Shown: positions 8,137 through 15,600 of the stretch, in pieces
Layout of the letters: each line of letters starts with the position of its first letter
Position numbering within the stretch: the stretch's first letter is position 1
Assembly (NCBI GenBank): GCA_003819975.1
Contig: RPPU01000008.1
Location: forward strand, 1-21,198
DNA: 21,198 nucleotides
Source of the DNA: Desulfobacteraceae bacterium
Lineage (GTDB): Bacteria > Desulfobacterota > DSM-4660 > Desulfatiglandales > HGW-15
Reading direction: 5' to 3'
Notes under the pieces: model-generated
Database searches by the model: none
Told to the model about the DNA's origin: nothing
The model's input: the letters and a program-made list of their open reading frames with translations, nothing else
Translations under genes and position numbers: made by a program

Positions 8137-10560
8137 ATGAAAGACCAATCCATTAAAAAAATTAAAACCACTACCTGGTCGGCCGGCCCGGGTTGTCATG
8201 GCGGTTGCGGCGTGATCGCCCATGTCCAGGATGGGAAACTGATCAAAATTGAAGGCAATCCCGAACACCCCTGGAACCAGGGCCGTCTTTGCGCGCGCGC
8301 CCTGGCCATGACCCAGTATGTGGAAAATCCTCTGCGTCTGCGTAAACCGCTTAAACGCGTGGGCGAACGGGGTCAGGATCAATGGCAGGAGATCTCCTGG
8401 GATGAGGCTTTTGACCTGATCGAAAAAAAGATGAAAGCGATCCGCGTCGAGTTCGGCCCGGAAAGCGTGATCTTCTCCATGGGCACCGGTCGGGATATCG
8501 GCCCCTGGATCTGCTTGATCGCCTATGCTTTCGGCAGCCCCAATGTCATGTTCGCCCTGAGCGGCAATGCTTGTTACAGCCCGCGCATCGCCGCCCTGGA
8601 CACGGTGCAAGGCGATTACGCGGTTTTTGACGCCGGCCAGTGGTTCCCGGACCGCTACCAAGACCCGCGCTTTAAGCGGCCCAAATGCATGATTATCTGG
8701 GGTTATAATATCCCGGCCACTTGCCCGGACAATCTTTTCGGCCACTGGATCATCGATATGATGAAACAGGGCACTCAAATCATCTCCGTTGACCCGCGGC
8801 TCAGTTGGTTTGCTTCGCGCGCCAAGCACTGGCTGCAACTCCGGCCCGGCACCGACGCCGCCCTCGCTATGGGATTTCTGAATGTGATCATCCGTGAAAA
8901 GCTGTTTGACGCCGGGTTTGTGGATCAATGGACCAATGCGCCCCATTTGATTCGCGAAGACAGCGGCAAATTGATCCGGGAGTGCGACATTCTTGCCGAG
9001 GGCGCCGCCGACTGCTTCCTGGCCTGGGACCCGGTCCGGCAAAAGCCCGTAGCTTGGGACCCGGAAAAACAGGCTTATAAAAACAAACTGAAAAAACCGG
9101 CCCGCTCCGGCCGCTTTAGCCTGCCGCTTAAAGACGGCCGCGCCGTGATCTGTCATACGGTTTGGGATGCTTTCTGCGCCGAAGTCAACCAATACCCCCT
9201 GGAACGCGTGGCTGAAATTACCCAAGTGCCGGCCGAATCGATCGCCGCGGCCGCCCGTTTCTATGCCCAAAGCAAACCGGCTTCGATCCAGTGGGGCGTG
9301 CCCATTGACATGACCGGCGCCATTACGCCCCTATGTCAGGCCATGGCCGCGCTTTGGGCCCTGACCGGCAACCTGGACCAGCCCGGCGGTAATGTCTTTG
9401 CCCGTTTTGCTTTTGACGCCGTGGCTTATGCTCTGCCGGGCGCCGAAGGCGTGATCAAGCTCAAAAACAAAGACCAGGACAAGCCCCGTATCGGCAAGCA
9501 CTATGGACCGTTTAATAAATTCATCTGGCGCTGCCAGACCGACACGGCCTTGGAGCAAATCCTGACCGGCAAACCTTACCCGGTCAAAGGTCTCTGGATG
9601 CAAACCTGCAACCCCCTGGGCGGCATCGGCCTCGATCCCAAAAAGTGGCGCGAAGCCTTGCGCAAACTCGACTTTATCGTAGCGGTCGATCTTTTCATGA
9701 CCGCCAGCACCCAATATGCCGATGTGGTCCTGCCGGCCGCATCTTTCCTGGAAAAAGAAGGCGTGCGCAGCTGGTGGGTGCCGCTGCAAAGCATTAACAA
9801 GGCCATTCATGTGGAAGACTGCCGCTCCGACGTGGAAATCAACTTTGAACTGGCCAAACGTTTTGACCCCGAGCTCAAGTGGGAAAACATTCATGAACTC
9901 TTTGATGAAATCATCAAACCGGCGGGACTCAATTTCAAAGAATTGCAGGAAAAAGGCTGGGCCTATCCGCCCGATGGACATCCCAGCTGCCCGTATCAGC
10001 GTCATGAAAAAGGATTGCTGCGCTCCGACCGCAAACCGGGTTTTAATACTCCCACCGGCCGTTTTGAACTCTACTCCACCCTTCGCGAAGACTGGGGCCT
10101 GGAACCCCTGCCCCACCATGAAGAGCCGCCCTTTACACCGGTGAGCCGCCCCGATTTGGCCAAGGATTACCCCCTGATCCTATCCACGGGTCGACGCTCA
10201 CCGGCGTTCTTCCACTCCGAGCATCGCATGATCCCCTGGCTGCGCCAGATCGATCCCGATCCCGTGGTGGAGATCCACCCCGATACGGCCAAAGAACACA
10301 ACATCTCGCACGGCGAATGGGTCTGGGTGGAGAACTGGATGGGTCGTTGCAAGCTGAAAGCCAAGGTGACCTTGATCGTGCCGCGTTGGATGGTCATGGC
10401 CGCGCATGCCTGGTGGTTCCCGGAAAAAAAAGGCGCCGAGCCCGAACTGTACGGCACCTGGGAGCATAATATCAACCTGCTGATTCCCATGGACAGCCAG
10501 GGCAAAGACGGCCTTGGCGCGCCCATCAAGCACTCGTTGTGCAGGATTTACAAAGCATGA
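8137..10560 (+). CDS. DMSO-reductase-family molybdopterin (Mo/W) oxidoreductase, catalytic subunit
   Basis: The product is 807 residues from ATG 8137, chosen because GAAGG lies 5 bp upstream; an ATG at 8125 has no ribosome-binding site. The order of domains is that of the family: an N-terminal Fe-S motif, then the large molybdopterin domains with PRLSWFASRAKHWLQLRPGTD and GNLDQPGGNVF, then a C-terminal dinucleotide-binding domain starting near LILSTGRRSPAFFHS. The N-terminus reads GPGCHGGCG (C20, C24) with the last Cys at C52 (GRLCARA). The Cys that normally precedes C20 by three residues is Gly. C146 in GNACYSP is a candidate metal ligand. There is no Tat signal, so it is cytoplasmic. Such Cys-ligand enzymes include formate dehydrogenases and acetylene hydratase; the substrate cannot be inferred. 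Confidence 0.9.
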   Translation: MKDQSIKKIKTTTWSAGPGCHGGCGVIAHVQDGKLIKIEGNPEHPWNQGRLCARALAMTQYVENPLRLRKPLKRVGERGQDQWQEISWDEAFDLIEKKMKAIRVEFGPESVIFSMGTGRDIGPWICLIAYAFGSPNVMFALSGNACYSPRIAALDTVQGDYAVFDAGQWFPDRYQDPRFKRPKCMIIWGYNIPATCPDNLFGHWIIDMMKQGTQIISVDPRLSWFASRAKHWLQLRPGTDAALAMGFLNVIIREKLFDAGFVDQWTNAPHLIREDSGKLIRECDILAEGAADCFLAWDPVRQKPVAWDPEKQAYKNKLKKPARSGRFSLPLKDGRAVICHTVWDAFCAEVNQYPLERVAEITQVPAESIAAAARFYAQSKPASIQWGVPIDMTGAITPLCQAMAALWALTGNLDQPGGNVFARFAFDAVAYALPGAEGVIKLKNKDQDKPRIGKHYGPFNKFIWRCQTDTALEQILTGKPYPVKGLWMQTCNPLGGIGLDPKKWREALRKLDFIVAVDLFMTASTQYADVVLPAASFLEKEGVRSWWVPLQSINKAIHVEDCRSDVEINFELAKRFDPELKWENIHELFDEIIKPAGLNFKELQEKGWAYPPDGHPSCPYQRHEKGLLRSDRKPGFNTPTGRFELYSTLREDWGLEPLPHHEEPPFTPVSRPDLAKDYPLILSTGRRSPAFFHSEHRMIPWLRQIDPDPVVEIHPDTAKEHNISHGEWVWVENWMGRCKLKAKVTLIVPRWMVMAAHAWWFPEKKGAEPELYGTWEHNINLLIPMDSQGKDGLGAPIKHSLCRIYKA

Positions 10561-10568
10561 AAGGACGA

Positions 10569-10797
10569 TTCACCACAGAGGCACAGAGAGCACAGAGTGA
10601 CATTTTTTCTCTTTGCCGGTGAGAGGCCGGCAAAGAGAAACGACTCAACGCTTAACAGCAATTCGTCTTTTGCCTGTAGGGCAGGTTGGTTTTTACTTTT
10701 CCTCCTCTCAAGACAACAGTTTTAAGATTTTGAAAACTGTTTGAAAAGTAAAAAAATAATCTCTGTATCTCTGTGTCCTCTGTGCCTTTGTGGTGAA
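10569..10797 (-). repeat. Palindromic repeat element, copy B (229 bp)
   Basis: This is the same family as 1165-1390, in opposite orientation. Terminal inverted repeats lie at 10569-10597 and 10761-10797. The 72-bp block 10685-10756 matches 1204-1275 base for base. The second hairpin (10607-10619 with 10627-10639, 13 bp) has a stem unrelated to that of copy A, but on the minus strand its loop region again reads CCTCTCA. The element occupies almost all of the 302-bp gap between the catalytic and iron-sulfur subunit genes; nothing else is visible in that gap apart from the ribosome-binding site of the next gene. Confidence 0.85.
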
Positions 10798-10862
10798 ATT
10801 CTTTTCTTCAACCCTCGGCATGAGAGAGTTGGAATTGTAAAAACCGACCAGAAAGGTAAATT

Positions 10863-11300
10863 ATGAAAACCATGAAAAGCAAGCCTGCGGCAAAAACCGT
10901 AAAAAAAATGACGACAAAAACTACACCAAAGACCGTTAAAAAAAGCGTAAAAAAGCCCGCCGCAGCCATAGAAAAATACGGGCTTTTGATCGACTATGAA
11001 TACTGCACCGGCTGCCATACTTGCCAGGTGGCCTGCTCCCAGGAATATAAATGGCCGGCCGGCATGGCCGGCATGCAGGTCCTGGAAATCGTCCAGAAAC
11101 TGCCCAAGGATCGCGCCTATCTGAATTTTCTCCCCTTCCCCACCGAACTCTGCATCCTTTGCGCCCCGCGTATTAAAAAAGGCCTGCAACCGGCCTGCGC
11201 CACCCATTGCATGGCCCGGGTCATCAAACACGGCCGGCTGAAAGATCTGGCCAAAGAACTCGGTCGTAAACCTCGCCAAGTGCTCTGGTCGCCGCGTTGA
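10863..11300 (+). CDS. Ferredoxin-like 2x[4Fe-4S] electron-transfer subunit with Lys/Ala-rich N-terminal tail
   Basis: This 145-residue protein has eight Cys in two sets: C48-x2-C51-x2-C54-x3-C58 and C97-x2-C100-x11-C112-x3-C116. That is enough for two cubane clusters, fewer than the four of DmsB-type subunits. It follows the molybdopterin enzyme and very probably passes electrons to or from it. Residues 1-38 are an unusual tail made almost only of K, A, T, P, V, S and M, resembling histone H1 or AlgP-type tails. AAAGG lies 7-8 bp before ATG 10863. There is no signal peptide, so it is cytoplasmic like its partner. Confidence 0.85.
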   Translation: MKTMKSKPAAKTVKKMTTKTTPKTVKKSVKKPAAAIEKYGLLIDYEYCTGCHTCQVACSQEYKWPAGMAGMQVLEIVQKLPKDRAYLNFLPFPTELCILCAPRIKKGLQPACATHCMARVIKHGRLKDLAKELGRKPRQVLWSPR

Positions 11301-11341
11301 CCTCCCGTAATTGATATGCGGGGGAAAAGCCGGAGAACGGC
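11301..11341 (+). terminator. Possible weak terminator after the Fe-S subunit gene
   Basis: A CCTCCCG/CGGGGG hairpin starts directly after the stop codon, followed by GCCG/CGGC (about 11329-11341). There is no T-tract, so this is a tentative call. Confidence 0.25.
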
Positions 11342-11431
11342 AACAATGCTTTTTCATTGCTTTGACTGTCATTGCGCATTCTGTCGACGAACGCTTCGCC
11401 GATTAAAAAAATAAGAAACAGTTGCGGTTAA

Positions 11432-11563
11432 TTCCAATTGGAAGAAACGATTGGAAATTTTTTGACGATTTATTAGCTGCATCGCAGCTACCTTCGCCCA
11501 TTGCCTGCCGCTAAAAATTCTTCTTCCGGCTTTGCTCATCGTCTCCGTGCAACGGATTGCACG
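11432..11563. promoter_or_regulatory. Three palindromes upstream of the sigma-54 promoter (possible activator sites)
   Basis: TTCCAATTGGAA (11432-11443) has an extra half-site ATTGGAA at 11450. TAGCTGC-ATC-GCAGCTA spans 11474-11490. CGTGCA-N6-TGCACG spans 11546-11563. They lie about 110-260 bp upstream of the sigma-54 promoter, the usual place for enhancer-binding proteins. Their sequences differ from each other, so they cannot all be sites for one protein. Confidence 0.35.
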
Positions 11564-11671
11564 TTTCCGCTTTTCCATGTTACTATTCTTTCCCAATTCT
11601 TTCCTGTTTTCCTTGTCCCGATCCCGCACGATGCCGACCATCTGCTTGATTTAACGATCATTTGCCGTTTC

Positions 11672-11686
11672 TGGCACCAGAATTGC
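11672..11686 (+). promoter_or_regulatory. Sigma-54 (RpoN) -24/-12 promoter
   Basis: TGGCAC (11672-11677), five bases, then TTGC (11683-11686) matches the sigma-54 consensus TGGCAC-N5-TTGC at all ten fixed positions with exact spacing. It points toward the secreted protein gene. Transcription would begin near 11698. Confidence 0.65.
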
Positions 11687-11894
11687 CTAAAGGATGTGAC
11701 GATTCTGTGACGTTCCTGACGATCCTAAATTTGCTTTCAGGCCCATGCTTGCAAGCGATCACGGGAGGAGGTGAAAAAATTTAAAAATGTCCGTCAATGG
11801 GCGCTCCGCGTTGTTTCGCCTGTATCGGAAACAAACGGAATAAATCAATGAACGTTAAAAACCCATTTTAAAATTTATTAAAAGGAGAAATGGA

Positions 11895-13505
11895 ATGAAA
11901 AAAAACAATCCGATTATATTAATCAGCATGTTTATGGCCGTGTGGGGTGTCGTCTCTTTGCTCGGAATACCCTGTCTTTCAAACACGCAAGCTTTGGCTG
12001 CCGCTTCTGTTCCCGCGGAATTGCCCGGCGCGGTTAAAGCGGACCATCGGTCCCTGACAACGGTTCAAGGTTGGGTCAAGCATAACGCGTTGCCCGTCGG
12101 CGGAGTCTGGGTTCAAATCGCCACCTCCCATACGCGTTCCGGTGACGGGGTCGAGGCCCAAATCGTGGAGAGTAAAACCGACGCCAACGGTTATTTTTCC
12201 ATCCCCTTGACGATTGATACGCCCGCGAACTACGAGTATGGAGTGGTCAGAGTTTTCTCGAATGATTATTTTCAAAGCGATTTTAAAGAGATCTATCAGG
12301 TGGCCGGCGGTAAAAACTATACCATTACAATTCCCTTGGGTAAATTAGCCGCTACGGACAAAGTTCCCGGCGCCGCCGGATTCCGGACTTCCTGGTATGG
12401 CTTGAAAAACAACGGCGGTCTGCCGGCGCTAAATTGTTTCATGAATTCCATGGTCGATTTCAATGCCCGGCAAAGCCCGTATTTGGCGAGCGTTCCCATG
12501 GTCTATTTTGCGATTACCCAGACTGAACCGTACAATGGCCAAGCCTGGGGGAAAACTTATGCGCTGTGGAACAATACCGGAACGGCTCTGGGCACGCCGT
12601 TTGAATATGTTTCCGCAAGTGAAATGAAGTTCGACTTTCATGCCGTTATTCGTTATATCAATCAATACTACCCGAACACATTGGTTTTTCTGCAACTGGA
12701 ACCGGGCCTGGTCGATCAACCCGGCCATGAAACCATGGAAAAACTGCTCGTTGAAGTGTTGGATGAATTTGTGGGCCGCGGCGATGTCAAAATCCACCGC
12801 ATCGCCGGAATCGGCGTGGATGGCGAATGGTATCGCTTTTGTGAGGACATGGCCGGTAAAAATCCGCCGCCCTCGGTCATAAAACCCAATATTATTTCGG
12901 CGGATAAGGCTCAAAAATGGGAACGGATTGTGCGCGGCTACGGCGTCAATATGTCCCTTTTCCTCAAACATTTCACCAATCGCGCCAATAATTATTGGGC
13001 GGATGCTCCCAATGATAATTGCAACACCCCTGAACACGGCGATCCGTTTGACGATTATCTTCCGTCCGAAGCTTATTGTTCGACCTTTTTTATCAATGAC
13101 AGCCAGGATTTTGATTGGCTGGAAGACGGCGTTGTTCCCACGCCTGCTCAATGTTTGGCGCGCATGGTGGAAGATTTTACCAAATGGGTGACCTATTACA
13201 ATCACGGCCAATCCATTCCCGGTTATAGCGAAGTCCGCTATTGGGACCCCTGCAAAGTTCCGGAAGGCTGGGTTTCCGTCACCAACCCGAATCCCAAACC
13301 CCGTTATCACGGCTTCCAGATCGGGTATCCCGATGATGAGGCCTGGTGGAAGACCTACGGCAATAAAGGCGCGCTCACCACGATCCCGAATACGCTGACC
13401 GCAAAATTCCGCAAGCAATTCCCCGGATCGGCTTTTGGATTCTATTGGGTCGATTTTACATTGCGCCACGAATATGTTTATAAACAAGAAATGCTATGCC
13501 AATGA
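11895..13505 (+). CDS. Secreted protein of unknown family, possible TIM-barrel glycosidase-like
   Basis: This 536-residue protein has a signal peptide (about 1-36, cleavage near QALA-AAS). Residues about 55-148 look like a carboxypeptidase-regulatory/Ig-like beta sandwich (VQGWVKHNALPVGGVWVQI, then TDANGYFSIPL). The remainder resembles an alpha/beta barrel of the glycoside-hydrolase type: strands VPMVYFAIT, NTLVFLQLEPG (acidic E269), IAGIGVDGEWYR (D309, E311), VNMSLFLKHF, STFFINDSQDF and AFGFYWVDFTLRH, each ending in polar or acidic residues. I do not recognise the family and assign no substrate. AAAGGAG lies 7 bp before ATG 11895. The sigma-54 promoter upstream implies expression under a specific activator. 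It stands alone, followed by a convergent gene. Confidence 0.8.
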   Translation: MKKNNPIILISMFMAVWGVVSLLGIPCLSNTQALAAASVPAELPGAVKADHRSLTTVQGWVKHNALPVGGVWVQIATSHTRSGDGVEAQIVESKTDANGYFSIPLTIDTPANYEYGVVRVFSNDYFQSDFKEIYQVAGGKNYTITIPLGKLAATDKVPGAAGFRTSWYGLKNNGGLPALNCFMNSMVDFNARQSPYLASVPMVYFAITQTEPYNGQAWGKTYALWNNTGTALGTPFEYVSASEMKFDFHAVIRYINQYYPNTLVFLQLEPGLVDQPGHETMEKLLVEVLDEFVGRGDVKIHRIAGIGVDGEWYRFCEDMAGKNPPPSVIKPNIISADKAQKWERIVRGYGVNMSLFLKHFTNRANNYWADAPNDNCNTPEHGDPFDDYLPSEAYCSTFFINDSQDFDWLEDGVVPTPAQCLARMVEDFTKWVTYYNHGQSIPGYSEVRYWDPCKVPEGWVSVTNPNPKPRYHGFQIGYPDDEAWWKTYGNKGALTTIPNTLTAKFRKQFPGSAFGFYWVDFTLRHEYVYKQEMLCQ

Positions 13506-13563
13506 GCCCTGAATAGAGTTTTCCTTTATGATAGGCCGTATTCATTTCGCTCGCCGGGCATAA

Positions 13564-13605
13564 AAATGGGATCAGGACGGCTCGCAAGCCGCCCTGATCC
13601 CATTT
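13564..13605. terminator. Long hairpin between convergent genes (bidirectional terminator or REP-like)
   Basis: AAATGGGATCAGG pairs with CCTGATCCCATTT over 13 bp, and CGGCT pairs with AGCCG inside, around a short CGC-containing loop. It sits between the convergent secreted-protein and MipA genes. There is no U-tract beyond TTT. The inner part resembles the GGGC..GCCC hairpins at 2476-2526. Confidence 0.6.
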
Positions 13606-13667
13606 GAAATAGTCAAATGAAACGTGCAATTTTTTTCACATCCGAAACAGAGGCCTCGGTAAAAGTA

Positions 13668-14507
13668 TTAATCCGCGACAACCGTGCGTTTCGATTTCAT
13701 AAACAACCGGGACACGGAAATGCCGTAGATCACGGTACTCCGGTCTTTGACCAAAGGAGAATCCTCAAACCTGGCCTGGTGCAGAAAATCCATATTGGCG
13801 AAAAGGTTAAAGCTGAACTTCTTATATTGCTTGTTTAATCCCACGGTCAGGACGGAACCGCCGTATCCGCCCTCGGCCGCATAAGCCGGACGGTTTGCCG
13901 CGGCATAGGCCGGATCCACAGAATAATAATATTCATGATACGGACGGGTGGCGAACAACAGCCCGGCTGAAGCCCAAAGATTCAAGCCGCTGCCCGGAAC
14001 GATATCGGCTTTCTCGAATTCCAGTCGCGGGCTAAACACCCAGCCCTCATGGTGCAAGGACGGAAAATCGAACGCATACACCGCGCGAACCGGCAAAGCC
14101 AGGGTCAGCTTATACTCATCCTGCTTCTCTTCCAAAAGCTTGATTTTCAAAGACGGGCCGACTTGGAAAGTCGGGTCCAGGTCCGGCATACCGCTGCGGG
14201 CGCTGTTTTCGCTGCTGTCCACGGGCATATTTCCAAAGAGACTGATATCCAACAAGAGCCGATCGGTTTTGAAAAGCCGGCCCGAAATGGTGTCTTTGTC
14301 GATTTTCAGAAAATCGCCGCGATAAATCAGATAGGGATAAGGCAACAAATAATTCCGGTTTTCATCGGAACCCCGGTAATCGGGCATGCGCAGCGCTGCT
14401 GCTCCCAATCCGAGCTCCCAAAGGGGTTTTTCCTCACCGCGGGCGTTTTGGGAGTTCAGTAAGCTCAAACACAAGAAAACGAACATCCACTTAAAATAAA
14501 TTCGCAT
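13668..14507 (-). CDS. MipA/OmpV family outer-membrane protein
   Basis: This 279-residue protein has a signal peptide (about 1-24, MRIYFKWMFVFLCLSLLN then NARG). The mature N-terminus carries the MipA/OmpV hallmark WELGLGAAALRMPDYRGSDE, followed by PYPYLIYRGDF. Alternating hydrophobic residues throughout fit a beta-barrel. Family members are outer-membrane proteins, some acting as scaffolds for murein enzymes; the role here is unknown. I chose ATG 14507 because the longer frame to 14558 begins with TTG and adds a non-signal extension; GAGGA lies upstream of 14507. The C-terminus does not end in the usual aromatic residue, though SRLFMKSK is close to the end. Confidence 0.8.
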   Translation of the reverse strand: MRIYFKWMFVFLCLSLLNSQNARGEEKPLWELGLGAAALRMPDYRGSDENRNYLLPYPYLIYRGDFLKIDKDTISGRLFKTDRLLLDISLFGNMPVDSSENSARSGMPDLDPTFQVGPSLKIKLLEEKQDEYKLTLALPVRAVYAFDFPSLHHEGWVFSPRLEFEKADIVPGSGLNLWASAGLLFATRPYHEYYYSVDPAYAAANRPAYAAEGGYGGSVLTVGLNKQYKKFSFNLFANMDFLHQARFEDSPLVKDRSTVIYGISVSRLFMKSKRTVVAD

Positions 14508-15067
14508 AGGTTTTTTTCGTCCTCTCTTTTGGCAATTGATTATTATAAAGCAAAACAATCTCTACTTACCCTAACAAAAATAGGGAAGTCCCCGATAAAT
14601 AGAATTTCTTTTCTAACTTTAGCCGTTTTGAAATCCTCCTTGCATTCGCTTGACATCATTAAAGCATTTTGTTAATCTAAAACCAAATTTCATGATTGTT
14701 TGATTTGCTGAAAAATAAAACAAATTCAATCAATTAGACGGAAAATCCAGTTAAGTTTTTACTCAACCCGCCGCCAATGGCGGTTAATCCAGATAGATTT
14801 TATTGATCCGGGGAAAATAGTGTAAGCGCTTCGTTTTCCACATATCCATAATTTGTTGTTGATATGTGGAAAACGAATAATGAACCAACTTACCATCGTA
14901 CGGACTTATGCCGGCGATTTTGCCCACCTTCGTGATACTACGGCGAGACAAGCCGGAATTCATGATTGGGATAGTTTATCCTATGTACTTTGGGATGTAA
15001 ATATCATATAGTATCATTCCCAAATACCGTGGAAAAATCCATTAGAAATTTAGGCGCGGAGGGTCAA
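14508..15067. other. 560-bp gene-poor AT-rich region
   Basis: No supported gene is found. A perfect TATAAT on the minus strand (14542-14547) may be the -10 box for the MipA gene, without a clear -35. On the plus strand TTGACA (14650-14655), 17 bp, TAATCT (14673-14678) is a weak promoter candidate. A small CCGCC/GGCGG hairpin lies near 14772-14784 and a strong inverted repeat at 14830-14877. A 43-codon frame at 14880-15011 lacks a good ribosome-binding site. Confidence 0.5.
14830..14877. repeat. Perfect 17-bp inverted repeat
   Basis: TTCGTTTTCCACATATC (14830-14846) is perfectly complementary to GATATGTGGAAAACGAA (14861-14877) with a 14-nt loop. It is not followed by a T-run, so it is an unlikely terminator. 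It could be an operator, a recombination site or a structured RNA element. Confidence 0.85.
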
Positions 15068-15268
15068 ATGCTTGAAAGTATAAAAATTGAAATAAAACCG
15101 GAAATAATTGTTATGGCCATAAAAAAAATGTCAAAGAAAAAAAGGGATGCTTTTTTAGAAGATCTTCTCGCATCCACTTCACCGGAGTATCTGAATAGTA
15201 TCAAATTGGCCAGATCCGATTATAAGACCGGCAGAGTGAAAACCCATCAGGAGGTTTTTGGTCTGTGA
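15068..15268 (+). CDS. RelB/Phd-like antitoxin
   Basis: This 66-residue protein has helical N-terminal and middle parts (AIKKMSKKKRDAFLEDLL). Its C-terminus, SIKLARSDYKTGRVKTHQEVFGL, is of the kind typical of small antitoxins that wrap a RelE/ParE toxin. GGAGGG lies 4 bp before ATG 15068, which is why I reject the longer frame opening at 14990. Its stop overlaps the GTG start of the toxin gene (GTGA), so the pair is translationally coupled. Antitoxins of this kind usually repress their own promoter, but no clear operator is visible nearby. Confidence 0.8.
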   Translation: MLESIKIEIKPEIIVMAIKKMSKKKRDAFLEDLLASTSPEYLNSIKLARSDYKTGRVKTHQEVFGL

Positions 15269-15522
15269 AATACGGACTTGTATATACTCATAGAGCCTTC
15301 AAGGATATTCGTAAACTTGAGGACAATGTGAAACAAAGAATCGGTAAGGTTCTCAAGGAGTACGAAGAAGAACCTTTTCGATATGCTTCAAAATTGATCG
15401 ATCCGGCGCTCGGAACGTATCGATTTAGAATTGGCGATTACAGAGTTATTTTTGATATTAAGGGTGAGGAGCTTATCGTTTTACGAGTGGGTCACAGAAA
15501 AGACATTTACCGAAAACTTTGA
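15265..15522 (+). CDS. RelE/ParE-superfamily toxin
   Basis: This 85-residue protein has the RelE-superfamily pattern: an N-terminal strand then helix (LVYTHRAFKDIRKLEDNVKQ), the middle GTYRFRIGDYRVIFDI, and the C-terminal strand LIVLRVGHRKDIYRKL. The basic and aromatic residues of the second half, where RelE enzymes act on ribosome-bound mRNA, are present (R, Y, R, H, R). Start is GTG 15265, overlapping the antitoxin stop by 4 bp. The family includes both mRNA interferases and gyrase poisons; the sequence alone leans to RelE. It appears intact. Confidence 0.9.
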   Translation: MKYGLVYTHRAFKDIRKLEDNVKQRIGKVLKEYEEEPFRYASKLIDPALGTYRFRIGDYRVIFDIKGEELIVLRVGHRKDIYRKL

Positions 15523-15600
15523 GATCCGATTTGTCGGCCATCCTTTGCCTATCTTCCTAACAAAATCTGAGAACTATTCAAATAGTGTAATATCACTTTT

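Larger units (their letters stand above)
11301..11894. other. 594-bp non-coding regulatory region
   Basis: I find no convincing gene here. It holds three palindromes (11432-11443, 11474-11490, 11546-11563), a sigma-54 promoter (11672-11686), three TGACG words near the expected transcription start (11697, 11708, 11717) and a leader of about 195 nt before the secreted-protein gene. The leader contains GGAGGTGA (11767-11774), a full match to the 16S rRNA tail, but no start codon at normal distance. A frame on the minus strand (11369-11641) looks spurious. Confidence 0.6.

Noticed and set aside
8098..9270. 390-codon open frame on the minus strand
   Set aside because: It lies antisense to the molybdopterin enzyme, whose protein is clearly recognisable; the reverse frame has no domain and results from base composition.
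11369..11641. 90-codon frame on the minus strand in the sigma-54 control region
   Set aside because: It has no ribosome-binding site, a random basic composition, and overlaps palindromes that fit a regulatory region better.
12429..13487. 352-codon open frame on the minus strand
   Set aside because: It is antisense to the secreted protein, which has a signal peptide and a ribosome-binding site; the reverse frame has no recognisable features.
14880..15011. 43-codon frame starting MNQLTIVRTY after the 17-bp inverted repeat
   Set aside because: It has no convincing ribosome-binding site, no match I recognise, and runs into the antitoxin region.
14990..15067. N-terminal extension of the antitoxin
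   Set aside because: The ATG at 15068 has GGAGGG at good spacing and gives the usual length; the extension has no ribosome-binding site.
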